In this document: piece after piece, positions 11,251 through 21,990 of the stretch
Layout: each line of letters starts with the position of its first letter
How positions within the stretch are numbered: position 1 is the first letter of the stretch
DNA from: Lichenostomus cassidix
Taxonomy: Eukaryota > Chordata > Aves > Passeriformes > Meliphagidae
DNA length: 64,000 nucleotides
Assembly (NCBI GenBank): GCA_008360975.2
Contig: CM039184.1
Location: 46,943,797 to 47,007,796 of the forward strand
Reading direction: 5' to 3'
Translations under genes and position numbers: made by a program
Notes under the pieces: generated by a model
The model's input: the letters and a program-made list of their open reading frames with translations, nothing else
Database searches by the model: none
Told to the model about the DNA's origin: nothing

Positions 11251-13040
11251 CTCTACAACTGCAGTAACTTCTGTATTTTCTATTATTTATGCTCTGCTCT
11301 GAGAATAATTTCTGTGATTCTACTTTAATAATATGGTCTTGTTTCCCTTCTCCTAAGCCAAGGAAAAAATATTTCTCCACCAGTTTTCCCTCTGTTTGCT
11401 AGACATAGTTTTGTCATGTGTGCAGCTACTGGTAAAGGTAAGTACATTTATTACTGTGTTTCATGCAAGTATTCATTAAAAAAAGAAATTTAACTTGTCG
11501 CATACAGAAAGAAAATTAAATATCTGGGATACAGTCTAAACCCTTGTTTTCACAGTTGTTTTCCCTAACCCATGAGCAATAAAAAGCATAAAAAACAAAG
11601 TAAATTATTTTCTCAGTCCAGTTGTCTGTTTTCCTGCTGTGTTGTTATTACTAAGTTCTGTTGTTGTTTCAGTTTCCTCACATAAGTATGAGGGCAGAAG
11701 ATCTGCTCCTGACCCGTTTGTCACAGGCCCAACGTCCTCAGCACAAATTCTCAAATCCTAAGGAGTGACACTAGGATCTTTCTGGAAACTCAGGCCTTTT
11801 CCTCATGATCCTGCCATAAAATACTGCCAAAACAATATCACTAGAAGTCAACAGACATGGAGAAGACTTAGCAAATACACTGTCATGGCTGAAAAGTAGC
11901 ATAGCAGATCTGCTAGCTTTTATTGATAGCTAACATCTGGGGAGGGACACTGATAAGTCAGTGCCTCAAGTGAGATTCAATTACAGTGGCTCCTGCTTGA
12001 GAAAAGATGGTGAAAATATGAAATGCTTTAGAACTTTGGTTTGCCTCGAGAAATGAAGTCAATATAGAATACATCTGGATTTGTAATATCATTTGAACAT
12101 AGTTTCTGGTTTTAACTTTTACATTTTGTGGTGTCTCAGATTGGAGTTATTTCAGATACATTAGGGAAACTATTTTCTACTTGCAGACACAGTCCTTAAA
12201 ATTTAGCAGGCAGACAAGAAGGAAAGGATCAATTCTAACTATGCACATGTACCTCTTGATGTCTCCATAAACTATATGTTTGGTTTAGGCATTGCCTGCT
12301 GAGCCTACAGAAAAACTCTCCTGGAGAGTCTACTCTCTGTAAAGCTGTGATGTCTGGCTGGGCAGCAGTTAATAGAGCTTTTGTTCTATTCTGGGAACTG
12401 CAGAGCTCTCTCTGAAGGGGTAATTTTTCTTTCCTATTGCATTCCCATTGGATGCCATATCAGGTTCCTACCGCTCATTCACAGGTCGGACAATTCACTG
12501 GCTCTTGGGAATTGTTTCATTTGCAACAGATATTTGATGGCACTGTCAGACAGGCATGAGGTAAGTGCTTAGATCAGTGGGGAAGGAACACAACACAAAA
12601 GAGACCACAGCAAAAGGTTCATACAACCTGCAGTCAAAATAATCCCTAAAGAATTAAGCAAGTCAGAAACTATTTTGAATGAAGGGTTTGGAAATTACAG
12701 TTAGTCCTTTTTAGATGTCATATGCTTACAAAGACAGATGAGGTTAGTCCCAGCCCATACTCATATTGAAGAAGAAACTCTCCTTAGCAGGTTTAAAAGA
12801 ACAGTTTCAGTTATTGTATCTGACATTTTAATGGGTAACTTGCCTTGATTGTGCTGCTGAAAGACATTTAAAGGCAAAAGCACATCAGAACTAAACAAAG
12901 ACCCCCTTTCAGATAGAGAGAGAAGTTTTACTTCCCCCTATGCAGAATGAACTGCCCATAAGTAACACCATGTTGAACACCCACGTGTGACAGAACAGTT
13001 CCAACATGTTCATTTCAGTTTGCTTATTGTAAGTACGTGT

Positions 13041-13092
13041 AATAATGCATAATTAGTAATAATTATGGAATAATGACGTAATTAAGTAATAT
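13041..13092. promoter_or_regulatory. Dense TAAT/POU-like cluster, possible enhancer core
   Basis: Within about 52 bases there are at least five TAAT/ATTA cores, the POU-like word ATGCATAATTAG, and a CRE/ATF-like TGACGTAA followed directly by TTAAG. Homeodomain, POU and ATF factors bind such words. This is motif reading only; AT-rich DNA makes TAAT by chance, so it is a weak candidate. Confidence 0.25.
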
Positions 13093-16000
13093 ACCAGTGT
13101 CACTAAATCTCACACCCATGCTGGATTATGACTCTGTCTGTGTATCATAAAAATTTAATAGACTGGCAATGAGTTCACATTGGGGTTTGATTTCCAAATA
13201 CCACCTTATTTTAAAGTGCTACAGCTCTTCAATTCTCTTAACTGAAAACAGCCATTTTAATGCAAAACTGAAATTGTCTGTCTGCAATTGATAATTACTG
13301 CCCCGGGAATAATGTCTGCCTGGACTCCTATGTATCCTGCTGTTGCCTTCCACAGCTCTGAATAACCATGGTGCATTCAAAGCCAAAGAGTGAGCAAGAC
13401 AGGTTCCTTTCTCATCCTTAGGCTTTCTAACAAATCCACAGGGGAAACAGGGTTTCATAAGCTCTCTTTCTACACCCACACAAGAAATAGCCTTTAACAT
13501 ATGTTATCCTACTTCAAACTACTGCCCAAGGTACCCGTTCAGTTTAGGGCTCCCAAAAATCATCTTTTCACCTTAACAGAGGCACTGCAAATTGCCACCA
13601 GGGAAAGTGAACAAATGTTTCAGATATGAGCCTTTAGGATACTGAGCAACTGTGGAAAAATGCATTCAGTTCTTGAGGTCCACAGGAAATAGTAATATTA
13701 AGTTGCCCATGAAATAACATGAAATGTGTCTTGAAAAACTTTATAGGAAAAGCACAGTGCTGCTGGCTCATTACACTTGGCAATTCCAAGGTTCACTTTT
13801 TCTCTGTTCTATTGATTATGAGACATCTGTCATTCCGTCATTAATTTTTTTTAATAAATATCTGAACAGGTTAAGATAATTCTAAGGGAAAAAAAAGAAA
13901 CAAAACAAAATTAAATAATGGTTTTCTTTTACTGAATAAATTAGCTGTGATTTTTCTTTCATATGTACCTCTTAAATGTAACTGAGTGGTAACTGTTTCT
14001 CAGGAAGAGGGTGAGAAATTGAGCATAAAAAGAGAGACTTCTCCCAGTCATATTCCATAGAAATAGCAAATAAAGAGATTTTTATTCCGTATTTGAATTG
14101 TATGTTAATCTCTCCACAAAAGATATTTGCAAATTAAGGACATCTTAGTTTGACTTGGAGATACTAATTCTAGTAAACACACATACATCAATTTTTAAAT
14201 TCCTGAATAAGACTTTTTTCCAAATTTTTTTAGAACATTTGTTTATATTCTTAAAAACTCCATTACAGTAAATCTTACTGCCAATTATTTGATTATGCAT
14301 AGCTAAAGTACTGAATTAATGTTATATCTTGATTTAAGCAACTATTTTTTCATGTCCTCTAAGACCTAAAGACCAAAAAGACAGCTGGTTTAGGTCAGAC
14401 TAAAGTTCTGTCATCCCACATGTGCTTCCAAGGCATGTCAACTAGCACTTCCCTAGGGAATAAGACAAGAAGGACATGATGAAAGTCTCTGATATTGTTT
14501 CCAACAATAAGACATTAAGGGACTTCTCAATATTGTATAATTGCATACATTTTTAATAGATTTTCTTCTGTGAACAATAGTCACTTTCAGTTTATACATC
14601 CTGCAGCAAGAAGCTCCACAACTTATTTACATGCTGTATCAAAAGCAACCTCCTTTTGTTTGTCTTGATCTTCTTTCCTCCAAATTTAATTAAATTGGGC
14701 ACTTCAAATGAAAAGCACACCTGCATACTTTATTAAGTGTTTAATCAATGACCTTCTCTTCTAAAGGTCCCAGGATATAATTTTATTGACTACAATATGA
14801 ATGTGGTGCTGAAAACACTTCCTTTTTTCTGAAGATTACCCTGCCTTTGGAGTTCTTGTTGATTAAGTGGGGAGGACTCCAATCCTTCTCTTCCTCACAA
14901 AGCCCAGACTGCTTATGATGGTGCTGCTTATTTTGTGAAATTGAATCTTGTCAGCACAGTTTTGAACAGAAATCACTTCTTCAAATGGCCTTTAACAACT
15001 GATCTGACAAGAGAGCAGTGTGGAACATGCTGTTGACAAATATCTTTCAAAAATAGCTTAGGATTGTTACAAATGTTTGCAGTTACTGTGCAGTTGATGT
15101 GAATGTGCAGACATATAAATAGGAAAAGGTACTGCTGGATGACAAGACACTGCTTTTAAAGATGGATTTCTAAAGGCCAGTCAAAGCTGCACTGTGCCAA
15201 TGGCAGAAGAAAAACAACAAACTAACTATTGCTTTATCTTGGACTCAAAAACCACCAAAAAATAGGAAAACAGAGATAAATGTCAAAGAATATACATGAA
15301 ATAAACTAAAATCATTAACTCAATCAGATTACATGAGTTTATGGAGTTACAGGGAAAAAAAGATATGTTCTGGTAAAAATTTCAGTGACAACATAATCTT
15401 GGAGTAACTTCTAGTAGCTGGCCCATGACTGCTAGAAAACACAGGTAGGCCTAGTGGTGCTCACCTTTTATTTTCAGAATAATGTTTTTTAACTATTTGT
15501 TCAGAGAATTACTAAGTCAGCCTCCTAGTACAACCCAGCTCTGCCTATTCCAACAATTCTCCCTTTATTTTCCAATAAAGTATTTTGTCCTTTGGCCATT
15601 TGATGAATGGGACAGTAGGAATCCACACAGCGGTCTCTGTCAAGAAGAGTAATGGGTGGTAGCGAATGATGCAGCTAGTGATTTCAGCTGGAAGTCTTCA
15701 ATATTGAGGCAAGGCATCCTGACTGTGTTGGAGTCTTATTTAAATCTCACACAGACCCTGGGAGGTTGTTTCCTTCTTGTACTGCATAGAAGGAGTGGGG
15801 GAACCAACATGGCAGTGTACTTCAGCAGATTAATGAATGCATCTGTTAGAACTTCAACTCCAGCTCTGAGGTTAGCACTTTGCACTTTGTGCTCAGCAAT
15901 ATGTTTCTGGATCCTGTCCCTGTACCAATTGTATTCACATTTGGCAGAGAAGGACCAAAAAGCCTGTGTGATTTTTAATGGACTGATTAATTAGGTTTAT

Positions 16001-16374
16001 ATGCAAGTAACTGTGATTAGCTGGGGAACAGTGTATTGTTTCTGTGCTCATCAGTTGGAGGACATATACTGCAACTTACGTGGACACTTCAAAGGAAAAT
16101 TTACAAACAATGAAAAACAGAAATTAAGAGGGGTATAAGTAAATCACTGCAACAACCTTTCTTGTAAATATTAAATATTTTCATTACATTTTTTCTTTGA
16201 GATTCCACAGCCTTTCATCTATGATTGTCAGCAAGTATGCTTTACTGTTTAACAAAACTATATACATGCAAAATTACTATAGTAGAAGGTGTGAAATGTT
16301 GAGAAACAGAGTAAAGAAATCTTTACTTACAACGCTGAAAACAGAAAGAGGCATCTAATATAGAATTAGAATAA

Positions 16375-16380
16375 GAGGGA
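16375..16380. repeat. Target-site duplication, left copy (imperfect)
   Basis: GAGGGA before the LTR; GAGGGG follows it at 16,644-16,649, one mismatch in six. Confidence 0.65.
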
Positions 16381-16643
16381 TGTCGCTGTTGAGCAGCTAG
16401 CAGAGTAATGAATGCATCAGTTCTCAGTGGCAAGAAGGAATGACCTTTATTGTTTTGATTTCATCACATATATAGAGTTCTCAAAAATCACCCAGATTGG
16501 TCAGTCAGAAGCCTTCCCCCAGGCCTGATTGGCCAGGCCTGCACTGTCCAAGTTCTGGGACACTGTTCCAACAACATCCAAACTTTATCTTTATTTATAA
16601 AACACAAGACAATTTCTCATGGGAAAAACCTGTGCTAGCCACA
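16381..16643 (-). mobile_element. Solo LTR of an endogenous retrovirus, copy B (inverted)
   Basis: The reverse complement of copy A at 10,643-10,905: same length (263 bp), same ends, and by my hand alignment six substitutions and no indels, about 98% identical. The CCAAT, TATA and AATAAA elements are all preserved on the minus strand. Flanking hexamers GAGGGA/GAGGGG look like a 6-bp target duplication with one later mutation. No retroviral coding sequence lies next to it. Because the two copies have different target duplications, they are separate insertions and not the two ends of one provirus. Confidence 0.9.
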
Positions 16644-16649
16644 GAGGGG
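16644..16649. repeat. Target-site duplication, right copy (imperfect)
   Basis: GAGGGG, matching 16,375-16,380 at five of six positions. Confidence 0.6.
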
Positions 16650-16744
16650 AATCAAACATAACATTTTCTTCCACTTCTAAAGGTATTTGAAAATATAATA
16701 TTCTGATCACTGTAGGTGTGTTTGTTAGAACAAAACAAGTTGAA

Positions 16745-17098
16745 TATCCAGGGGAAGACACAAAGATGATTAAGGAACTGGAGCATGTCTGAGGAAAGGC
16801 TGAGGGTGCTGGGCCTGTTCAGTCTGGAGAAGAGAAAACTGAGATGAAACCCCATCAATGCCTTTAAGTATCTGCACACAGAGTGTCAGTGGATGGAGTC
16901 AGGACTGGGCAGAAACTGATGCACAGGAGGTTCCACCCAAATAGGAGGACAAATTTCTTTACTGTGAGGGTGACTGAGCACTGCAATATGGACACAATCC
17001 TGTGCCATGTGCTCTGGGATGACCCTGCTTGAGCAGAGATTGGACCTGATGAGCCACTGTAGTGCCTTCCAACCTGACCCATTCTGTGATTCTGTGAA
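16745..17098 (+). mobile_element. CR1 LINE 3' end with tail
   Basis: Sense CR1 3' fragment beginning near AAAGATGATTAAGGAACTGG and running through AAAGGCTGAGGG, GCCTGTTCAGTCTGGAGAAG and CCTTCCAACCTGACCCATTC. It ends in tandem ATTCTGTG units at 17,082-17,097, the hallmark CR1 3' terminus. The 3' end closely matches the one at 58,385-58,774, so both appear to belong to one subfamily. Plus- or minus-strand frames across it are not genes. Confidence 0.9.
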
Positions 17099-20000
17099 CT
17101 TGAAGAAATCCAAATACTTCACAGCATTCTGTTCTAAGCCTTACAAAATACTGATCACAAATCTTGTTCCTCCATCACAATAAAAATAAAACCTAAATCC
17201 TTCATGAAAGTGGACATTATAGGTTTTAAAATTAAAATTATTCAGGATAATTTTTGTGATTATTTGACTCAATTAGCAAATCCGAAACTCTTAGAGAAAA
17301 GTCTCTATTGTGCCCATCTGTTCGTGCTGATAACCGATAACCTTGAAACTACCCCATATCATATTCTGTGGCCACAATTAATGACCAATTTTATTCAAAT
17401 TGGAGGGCTCAGATTTGCAGAACTTTTCTCAGTTTACCTGATCCTGTAAAGGATCCATTTGTGAGACAATTAAGTAGCAAAATAAGGCCTGAGATACAAC
17501 TACCAATTCATTATAGAGCTGGTGTACAAGAAAAGACTCTGAGAGACAGGTATGTACATAAACTGAAGATTGCAGACATGTCAGTAAAAGGTGAAATTAA
17601 TAAGAACACCAGTGTGTGATTGGCAAAGCTGTGGACTTCCTAGTATACAAACTTTTCTTCATTTTAAGAAATAGCATTAGGTAAATCAGTTGGCTTCAAA
17701 TAGAATATGTTTTACAAAGTCACTCTTTTCATGCAAACTGGCACTTTTCCTTATTTCTAATATTGCTGTAAAATATTGTGGTTCAGCATTCTTTCAGGTT
17801 TTTCCTTCATAAGGACTATTTAATTCTTACTTCCATTCAAAATAATCTAGCCCACTCCTTCTCACTCTTCTGACTGAAAAGAGACTAACAGCACAAAATT
17901 CAGTCAATATTTTAAGACTGTAATGTGATTTTAGCTGTCAGTGTAAAACCGACAAGAAGAGGTCCCTGCAGACAGCCAGACACTGTCAGCTGGTACAAAA
18001 CAATCAGCTACACTATATTTCTTCTCTTATATTTTCCCAGGGAGTTCCCTTTTATTTTAAAATCAATTGTCATTATTTTTCCTTCAATTTATAGATATTT
18101 TAACCTATCTTAATGCCACTATTACAGATCACAGGTTATGATGTCGGAAAGATTTGTTCTTATATCTATAGAGCAAATCTGAAACAGAACACGCTTAATG
18201 TTAGGCAAAAATAATGAGTGCACAGTGAATCTGTACGGAAATTGTGAGTATATTTTTATTGCATTTAAAAGCTGAAAATGAATGCTGCTTGCCATTAGTT
18301 TTTCTGCTTTTACAAACATTTTGTTTACTACTTCAAATGTAACATTGAAGTTGTTCTCTCAAAGGTGCACAGATCTTGTATGAGTCCAGAGGTCCACCCC
18401 TTAATGGATGCCTATCATTAGACACTGATTCATACAGAACATACACAGCAGTCTGGATAAACCATTCATGGGCCAGAAACATGTACATTCCCTAACCTAA
18501 GAAATTAGTATCCCCAGCATTTGTGCGACTAACCTATTTACTCAATTTCCTTAAATGATGAATTTCATTCTGCCGTGAGTAAAAAACAGTCTGTTCTACT
18601 GCAGTTTCATCTCCTCATCACAATTAGTAGATGATTACGGAAAAAATATAATGACCACAACACTTCTAAGTAACTCAAGGACACTTATAATTTTATGAAT
18701 AATAACTTATGTAAATTGGTTAAATGAGAGACTATGCTGTCAAGGTTTTTCCACTTCTCTGTTTACATGGCAGATGGTTCAGATTTACTATTAGCATATT
18801 CATGGGAAGCTAGAAAGAAGGAAAATTTAAATAGCTCTGAATCCCCAGAAGGAAGCAATAGCAGTTTTCAAGAGGGTGCTTTTTGAGAATTTATAAATCG
18901 AACTTATAATTTATAATGCAAGGATCCGTTATTTTCATGTATACTGAGGATGATTTTTATCCAATTCCAAACACTTCTGAAGGATCTTTAAAGTGCCAGG
19001 TAAAGTAGCATTTCTGTAGGTAAAACCTGACTTATTATCTTTCCACTTAATCAAAACAACCTATTTTTAGTCTAACACAAGTATTTTTTTAAGTTCACTG
19101 ATTAAATTGAAGAATATCAGGAAAAACAGTTATTATTGAAAATAATTTATTTGAAAACACTTTAAAATATTTAAAAATCAACACTGATATCTACCTGTGC
19201 TTCAGATCTATTTACTCTGTGAGCCTGTCTGTTTCTGGCAGTGCAAAGGCACTGAAAAACACACACACCACTCAGAAACTGACAACTGGTCTTTAGGCAA
19301 AACCAAATTGTTGGCATTTTATTACATCAAAAATGATTGTGATTTGAGTATATGTGCAGCTTTATATTCCCAAATTCTCCTTAATATTCTGTTCAGTGTC
19401 AGCCTTTACCTTGGGGATTTTCCATAGTTCATAAACTTGATCTGCTATCAGGGTGTTGATTCGTAACTGTTGTCCAAGAAGACCTCTTCACCTGTGACTA
19501 ATTTTACAAACACTGAAGTCCTCTGGCCATTTTAAAGCAGAATATAATGCCTTTCTAGACAATAACCAGAACTTGCTAATAACTGTCTCTGATCTAACTA
19601 AAAATTAAAAAAAATACATTTTTTATTAAAGAACATGCTACTGAAGCAAATGGGCTAAGATTAAAAAAAAAAATGGTGCATAACTACTTTGTATGATAAA
19701 AATCAGACTTTTTTTCCTCATTTTTTTATCTGTGAAATTCAGTACCTTGTGGGGAAAGCATTATTCTGCCATGGTTAGTCTACTCTAACAAATTTTGCGC
19801 ATGATATTAACATTACAGTATATTCATCCATATTATGACTGCCAGAAATGCTTATTTGCTGTTCACAGAACTCATCTCTTAAACATATAACCCAATTCCC
19901 TATGAGAAATATGTTGAGACAGTGAAGATTAGAATGCAGACTATATGGAATCATGCTCAGAACAGTAGTAAGCGGAACATGAACAGCACCAGCTTTGTAA

Positions 20001-20269
20001 AGATACCAGCAAATGTTGTTCTCTGAGGCTGCTAGGTACCAGGAGACTTTTAGGATATAAACTAAAGATTTTATCCTTACAGTTCATGCAAGGAAATGCT
20101 AAGCTAGCAAGACTGAGTAGAACCAGTATGCAAAAATAGCAATGCAATACTGTCAGCTACTTATACAAAGGCAATATAAGATCCAGTAGTAACACTATTT
20201 TCCTTTCAGCCTTTGAAACATTTTGAGAAATCCACTATAGTTTCTGTATCTTTGTCCTAGGTTGCAATA
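17099..20269. other. AT-rich unassigned sequence
   Basis: About 3.2 kb of AT-rich DNA with short overlapping frames (17,204-17,619, 19,197-19,427) that have no recognised motif. No repeat family identified. Confidence 0.4.
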
Positions 20270-20602
20270 TAGATGTATTTATTCTATTACCACCTCCACA
20301 AGCTGTTAAAACAGGTGGGGGAACTGGTTGTTATCTCCTGCTATGACTCACCCCTGACAACTGTTAATGAGCTATCAAGAACCCACCACATGACTCATGG
20401 AATTACCTCACCCTATTGTGAGATGCTCCACCCAGGAGGGAGGAGCCAAGCATTCCCACCTGGATATAACCTGGCTTTGGAACTACCCAAGTCAGCCCTG
20501 TCTACTGGGTTCCCAGAGGAAACGAGCTACCACTGGACCTTCATGGGGAGACCAGACCTTCCACAGGATCACCTCTTCAGTTGAACTACTTCACTTGGAC
20601 TG
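20270..20602 (+). mobile_element. LTR-like fragment, avian endogenous retrovirus
   Basis: A GC-rich block that stands out from the AT-rich flank. It has ACTCATGGAATTACC, a CCTGGATATAACCTGG TATA-like box (about 20,459-20,475), and a downstream run of CTGGACCTTCATGGGGAGAC and ACTTCACTTGGACTG, a pattern I associate with leader/R-U5 parts of songbird LTRs. The 3' end is cut by the next element at 20,603, so it seems truncated or invaded. The overlapping 103- and 85-codon frames are shadows in this repeat. Family assignment is from memory. Confidence 0.5.
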
Positions 20603-20863
20603 TGTGGTGGTTTTGCTTAGCCCAGAACATCAGCAAGGTATCTTTAACATCTAAGAGAAATTTAAACCCTTCAAAAGATGTTGTAGTGGGCCTGAAGAAG
20701 TGTCTGAGGGGTGGGGAGAGGCACAAAGATGGCTTATGTGTGAAGGTTCTGGAAGTTTTTCACCAAGTCCAACGGAGCCAATCTCTGGCAGCTCTGAGAG
20801 TGATGGACATGCTACTGGTCAAGTCTGGGCCAATTAGAGATGTTAGTTATGCCTCTAGTTATG

Positions 20864-20964
20864 CCTGATTTTTTTCATATGTGATTTTTTAAATATGTGA
20901 TTTTTTAAATATGTGAAAACTGATTTTTTTAAATATGTGAAAACATATTTAAGAAAAAAATCAG
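20864..20964. repeat. AT-rich tandem/hairpin repeat inside the ERVL-like LTR
   Basis: Four imperfect repeats of a 16-22-base unit (GATTTTTTAAATATGTG-type) in a row, followed by an inverted copy. The last unit (20,920-20,938) and 20,943-20,964 form an imperfect hairpin: CTGATTTTTTTAAATATGT against ACATATTTAAGAAAAAAATC AG, with a four-base loop and a few unpaired bases. Confidence 0.75.
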
Positions 20965-21464
20965 AACAAAGTAGTCATGCACTTCTTTTTAGCTAGAGGA
21001 GGAGGTGAAAATATGTGAAGGGAGAACAACATGGAGAGACCAAGGTCAGTGAAGAAGGTGGGGAAGGAGGTGCTCCAGGCACCAGAGCTGAAAACCCTCT
21101 GCTAGCTGCGGTGAAGACCATGGGGGGAGCAGGAGGTCCCCCTGCAGCCCATGGAGTCCACAGGGGTGCAGAAATACACCCACAGCCCGTGGGGAGGTGC
21201 CCACACCAGAGGAGCAGGTAGATGCCTGGAAGAAGCTGTGATCCAGCGGGAGGCCTTGCAAGGGAGAGAAGGGCCTTGCTCCTGGCATGGAAGCAGCGTG
21301 GCTTCGGCTTGGGAGAGTCTGCACAGCACCCTATGGACAAGAGGACTCATGTTGCAGCAGAATTTGGGCAGGATGCGGCTCGTGAGATTGGACCCACGCC
21401 AAAGAAGTTCCCAGAGGACTGTCTCTCGTGGGAGGGACCCTGTAGCTAAGTAGAGAACCCCTCT

Positions 21465-21533
21465 CCCTGACGGACTGACCAGAAAAAAACCCTTACCCTG
21501 CCCCTTGCCATGCTGTTGGTTGGAAAGAGGGAG
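21465..21533 (+). repeat. Duplicated segment in LTR, arm 1
   Basis: Contains GGACTGACCAG, CCCTTACCCTGCCCC and TGGAAAGAGGGAGG. It recurs in direct orientation at about 21,627-21,725 and, inverted, at about 21,763-21,824. Confidence 0.6.
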
Positions 21534-21626
21534 GGGGCTGAGTAGAGAATCAGTGTCTCAAGAGAGAGAGGGATGAGCAGAAAAGCAGTGTTTGTAGTAG
21601 AAGAATTGTAGTAGTAAATGGATTTA

Positions 21627-21725
21627 TGGACTAAGAAAATACCCCTACTCTGCCCCCTACCCGAGCTGCTGGTTGGAAGGAGGGAGGGGGGTAAGCAGAG
21701 AAATGGTGTCTTAAGAGGGAGGGAG
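21627..21725 (+). repeat. Duplicated segment in LTR, direct copy
   Basis: Diverged direct copy of 21,465-21,565: GGACTAAGAAAATACCCC, CTGCCCCCTACC, GCTGGTTGGAAGGAGGGAGG and GTGTCTTAAGAGGG parallel the first copy in the same order, about 160 bp downstream. Confidence 0.6.
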
Positions 21726-21762
21726 CTGCTGCTGGGCCCTGCTTGGGAGAGTCTCTCTTTCC

Positions 21763-21824
21763 AGCCTCTTTCTGACAGCATGGGCAGGGTAAGGAGTTTT
21801 TCCCTCTGGTCAGTCCATCAGGGT
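21763..21824 (-). repeat. Duplicated segment in LTR, inverted copy
   Basis: Reverse complement reads GGACTGACCAGAGGGAAAAA, then CTTACCCTGCCC, ATGCTGTCAGAAAGAGG, which parallels the arm at 21,465-21,533 in reversed orientation. Confidence 0.55.
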
Positions 21825-21990
21825 TCTGTTCTAGAGCCAGAACAGAAATGGAATTGGATAGAAGTGGCCAAGGGAAGAAGTGGGTTGCAAAATACTGTCT
21901 GCCTTGAGAACTTTTTCATGGGGATGGGCAACTCTCAGCTTATAGCTGTGCTGAAGGCTCAGGATTTGGGTGAGGGTCAGGGCTGAGAGA

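Larger units (their letters stand above)
11251..16380. other. AT-rich unassigned interval between the inverted LTRs
   Basis: About 5.1 kb with no recognised gene. It contains a strong-looking splice donor (GAG|GTAAGTG) at 12,561 after a 60-codon frame, a TAAT-rich cluster at 13,041-13,092 listed separately, a T-rich/A-rich patch near 13,840-13,915, and a 112-codon chance-like plus frame at 15,656-15,994. No repeats of known family were recognised here. Confidence 0.4.
20603..21990 (+). mobile_element. ERVL-like long LTR, rearranged
   Basis: Starts TGTGGTGGTTTTGCTTAGCC, the start seen in bird ERVL-type LTRs, and then follows the known LTR body: AAGTCCAACGGAGCCAATCT (20,766), GGCCAATTAGAGATGTTAG (20,828), a GGAGGAGGTG segment (20,999), then the characteristic reiterated phrases 'gcagcccgtgg...gagcagg...gcctgg' between 21,120 and 21,440 and GAGGACTGTCTCTCGTGGGA (21,414). 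These reiterations give several 75-120-codon frames on both strands which are not genes. An AT-rich hairpin replaces the expected promoter spacing at 20,864-20,964, and the 3' third holds direct and inverted duplications. No internal retroviral gene is present. The 3' boundary is uncertain and the usual terminal AATAAA/CA end is not recognised. Confidence 0.6.

Noticed and set aside
10643..16643. The inverted LTRs as the two ends of one provirus
   Set aside because: Proviral LTRs are in direct orientation and share one target duplication; these are inverted, with different duplications and no gag, pol or env between.
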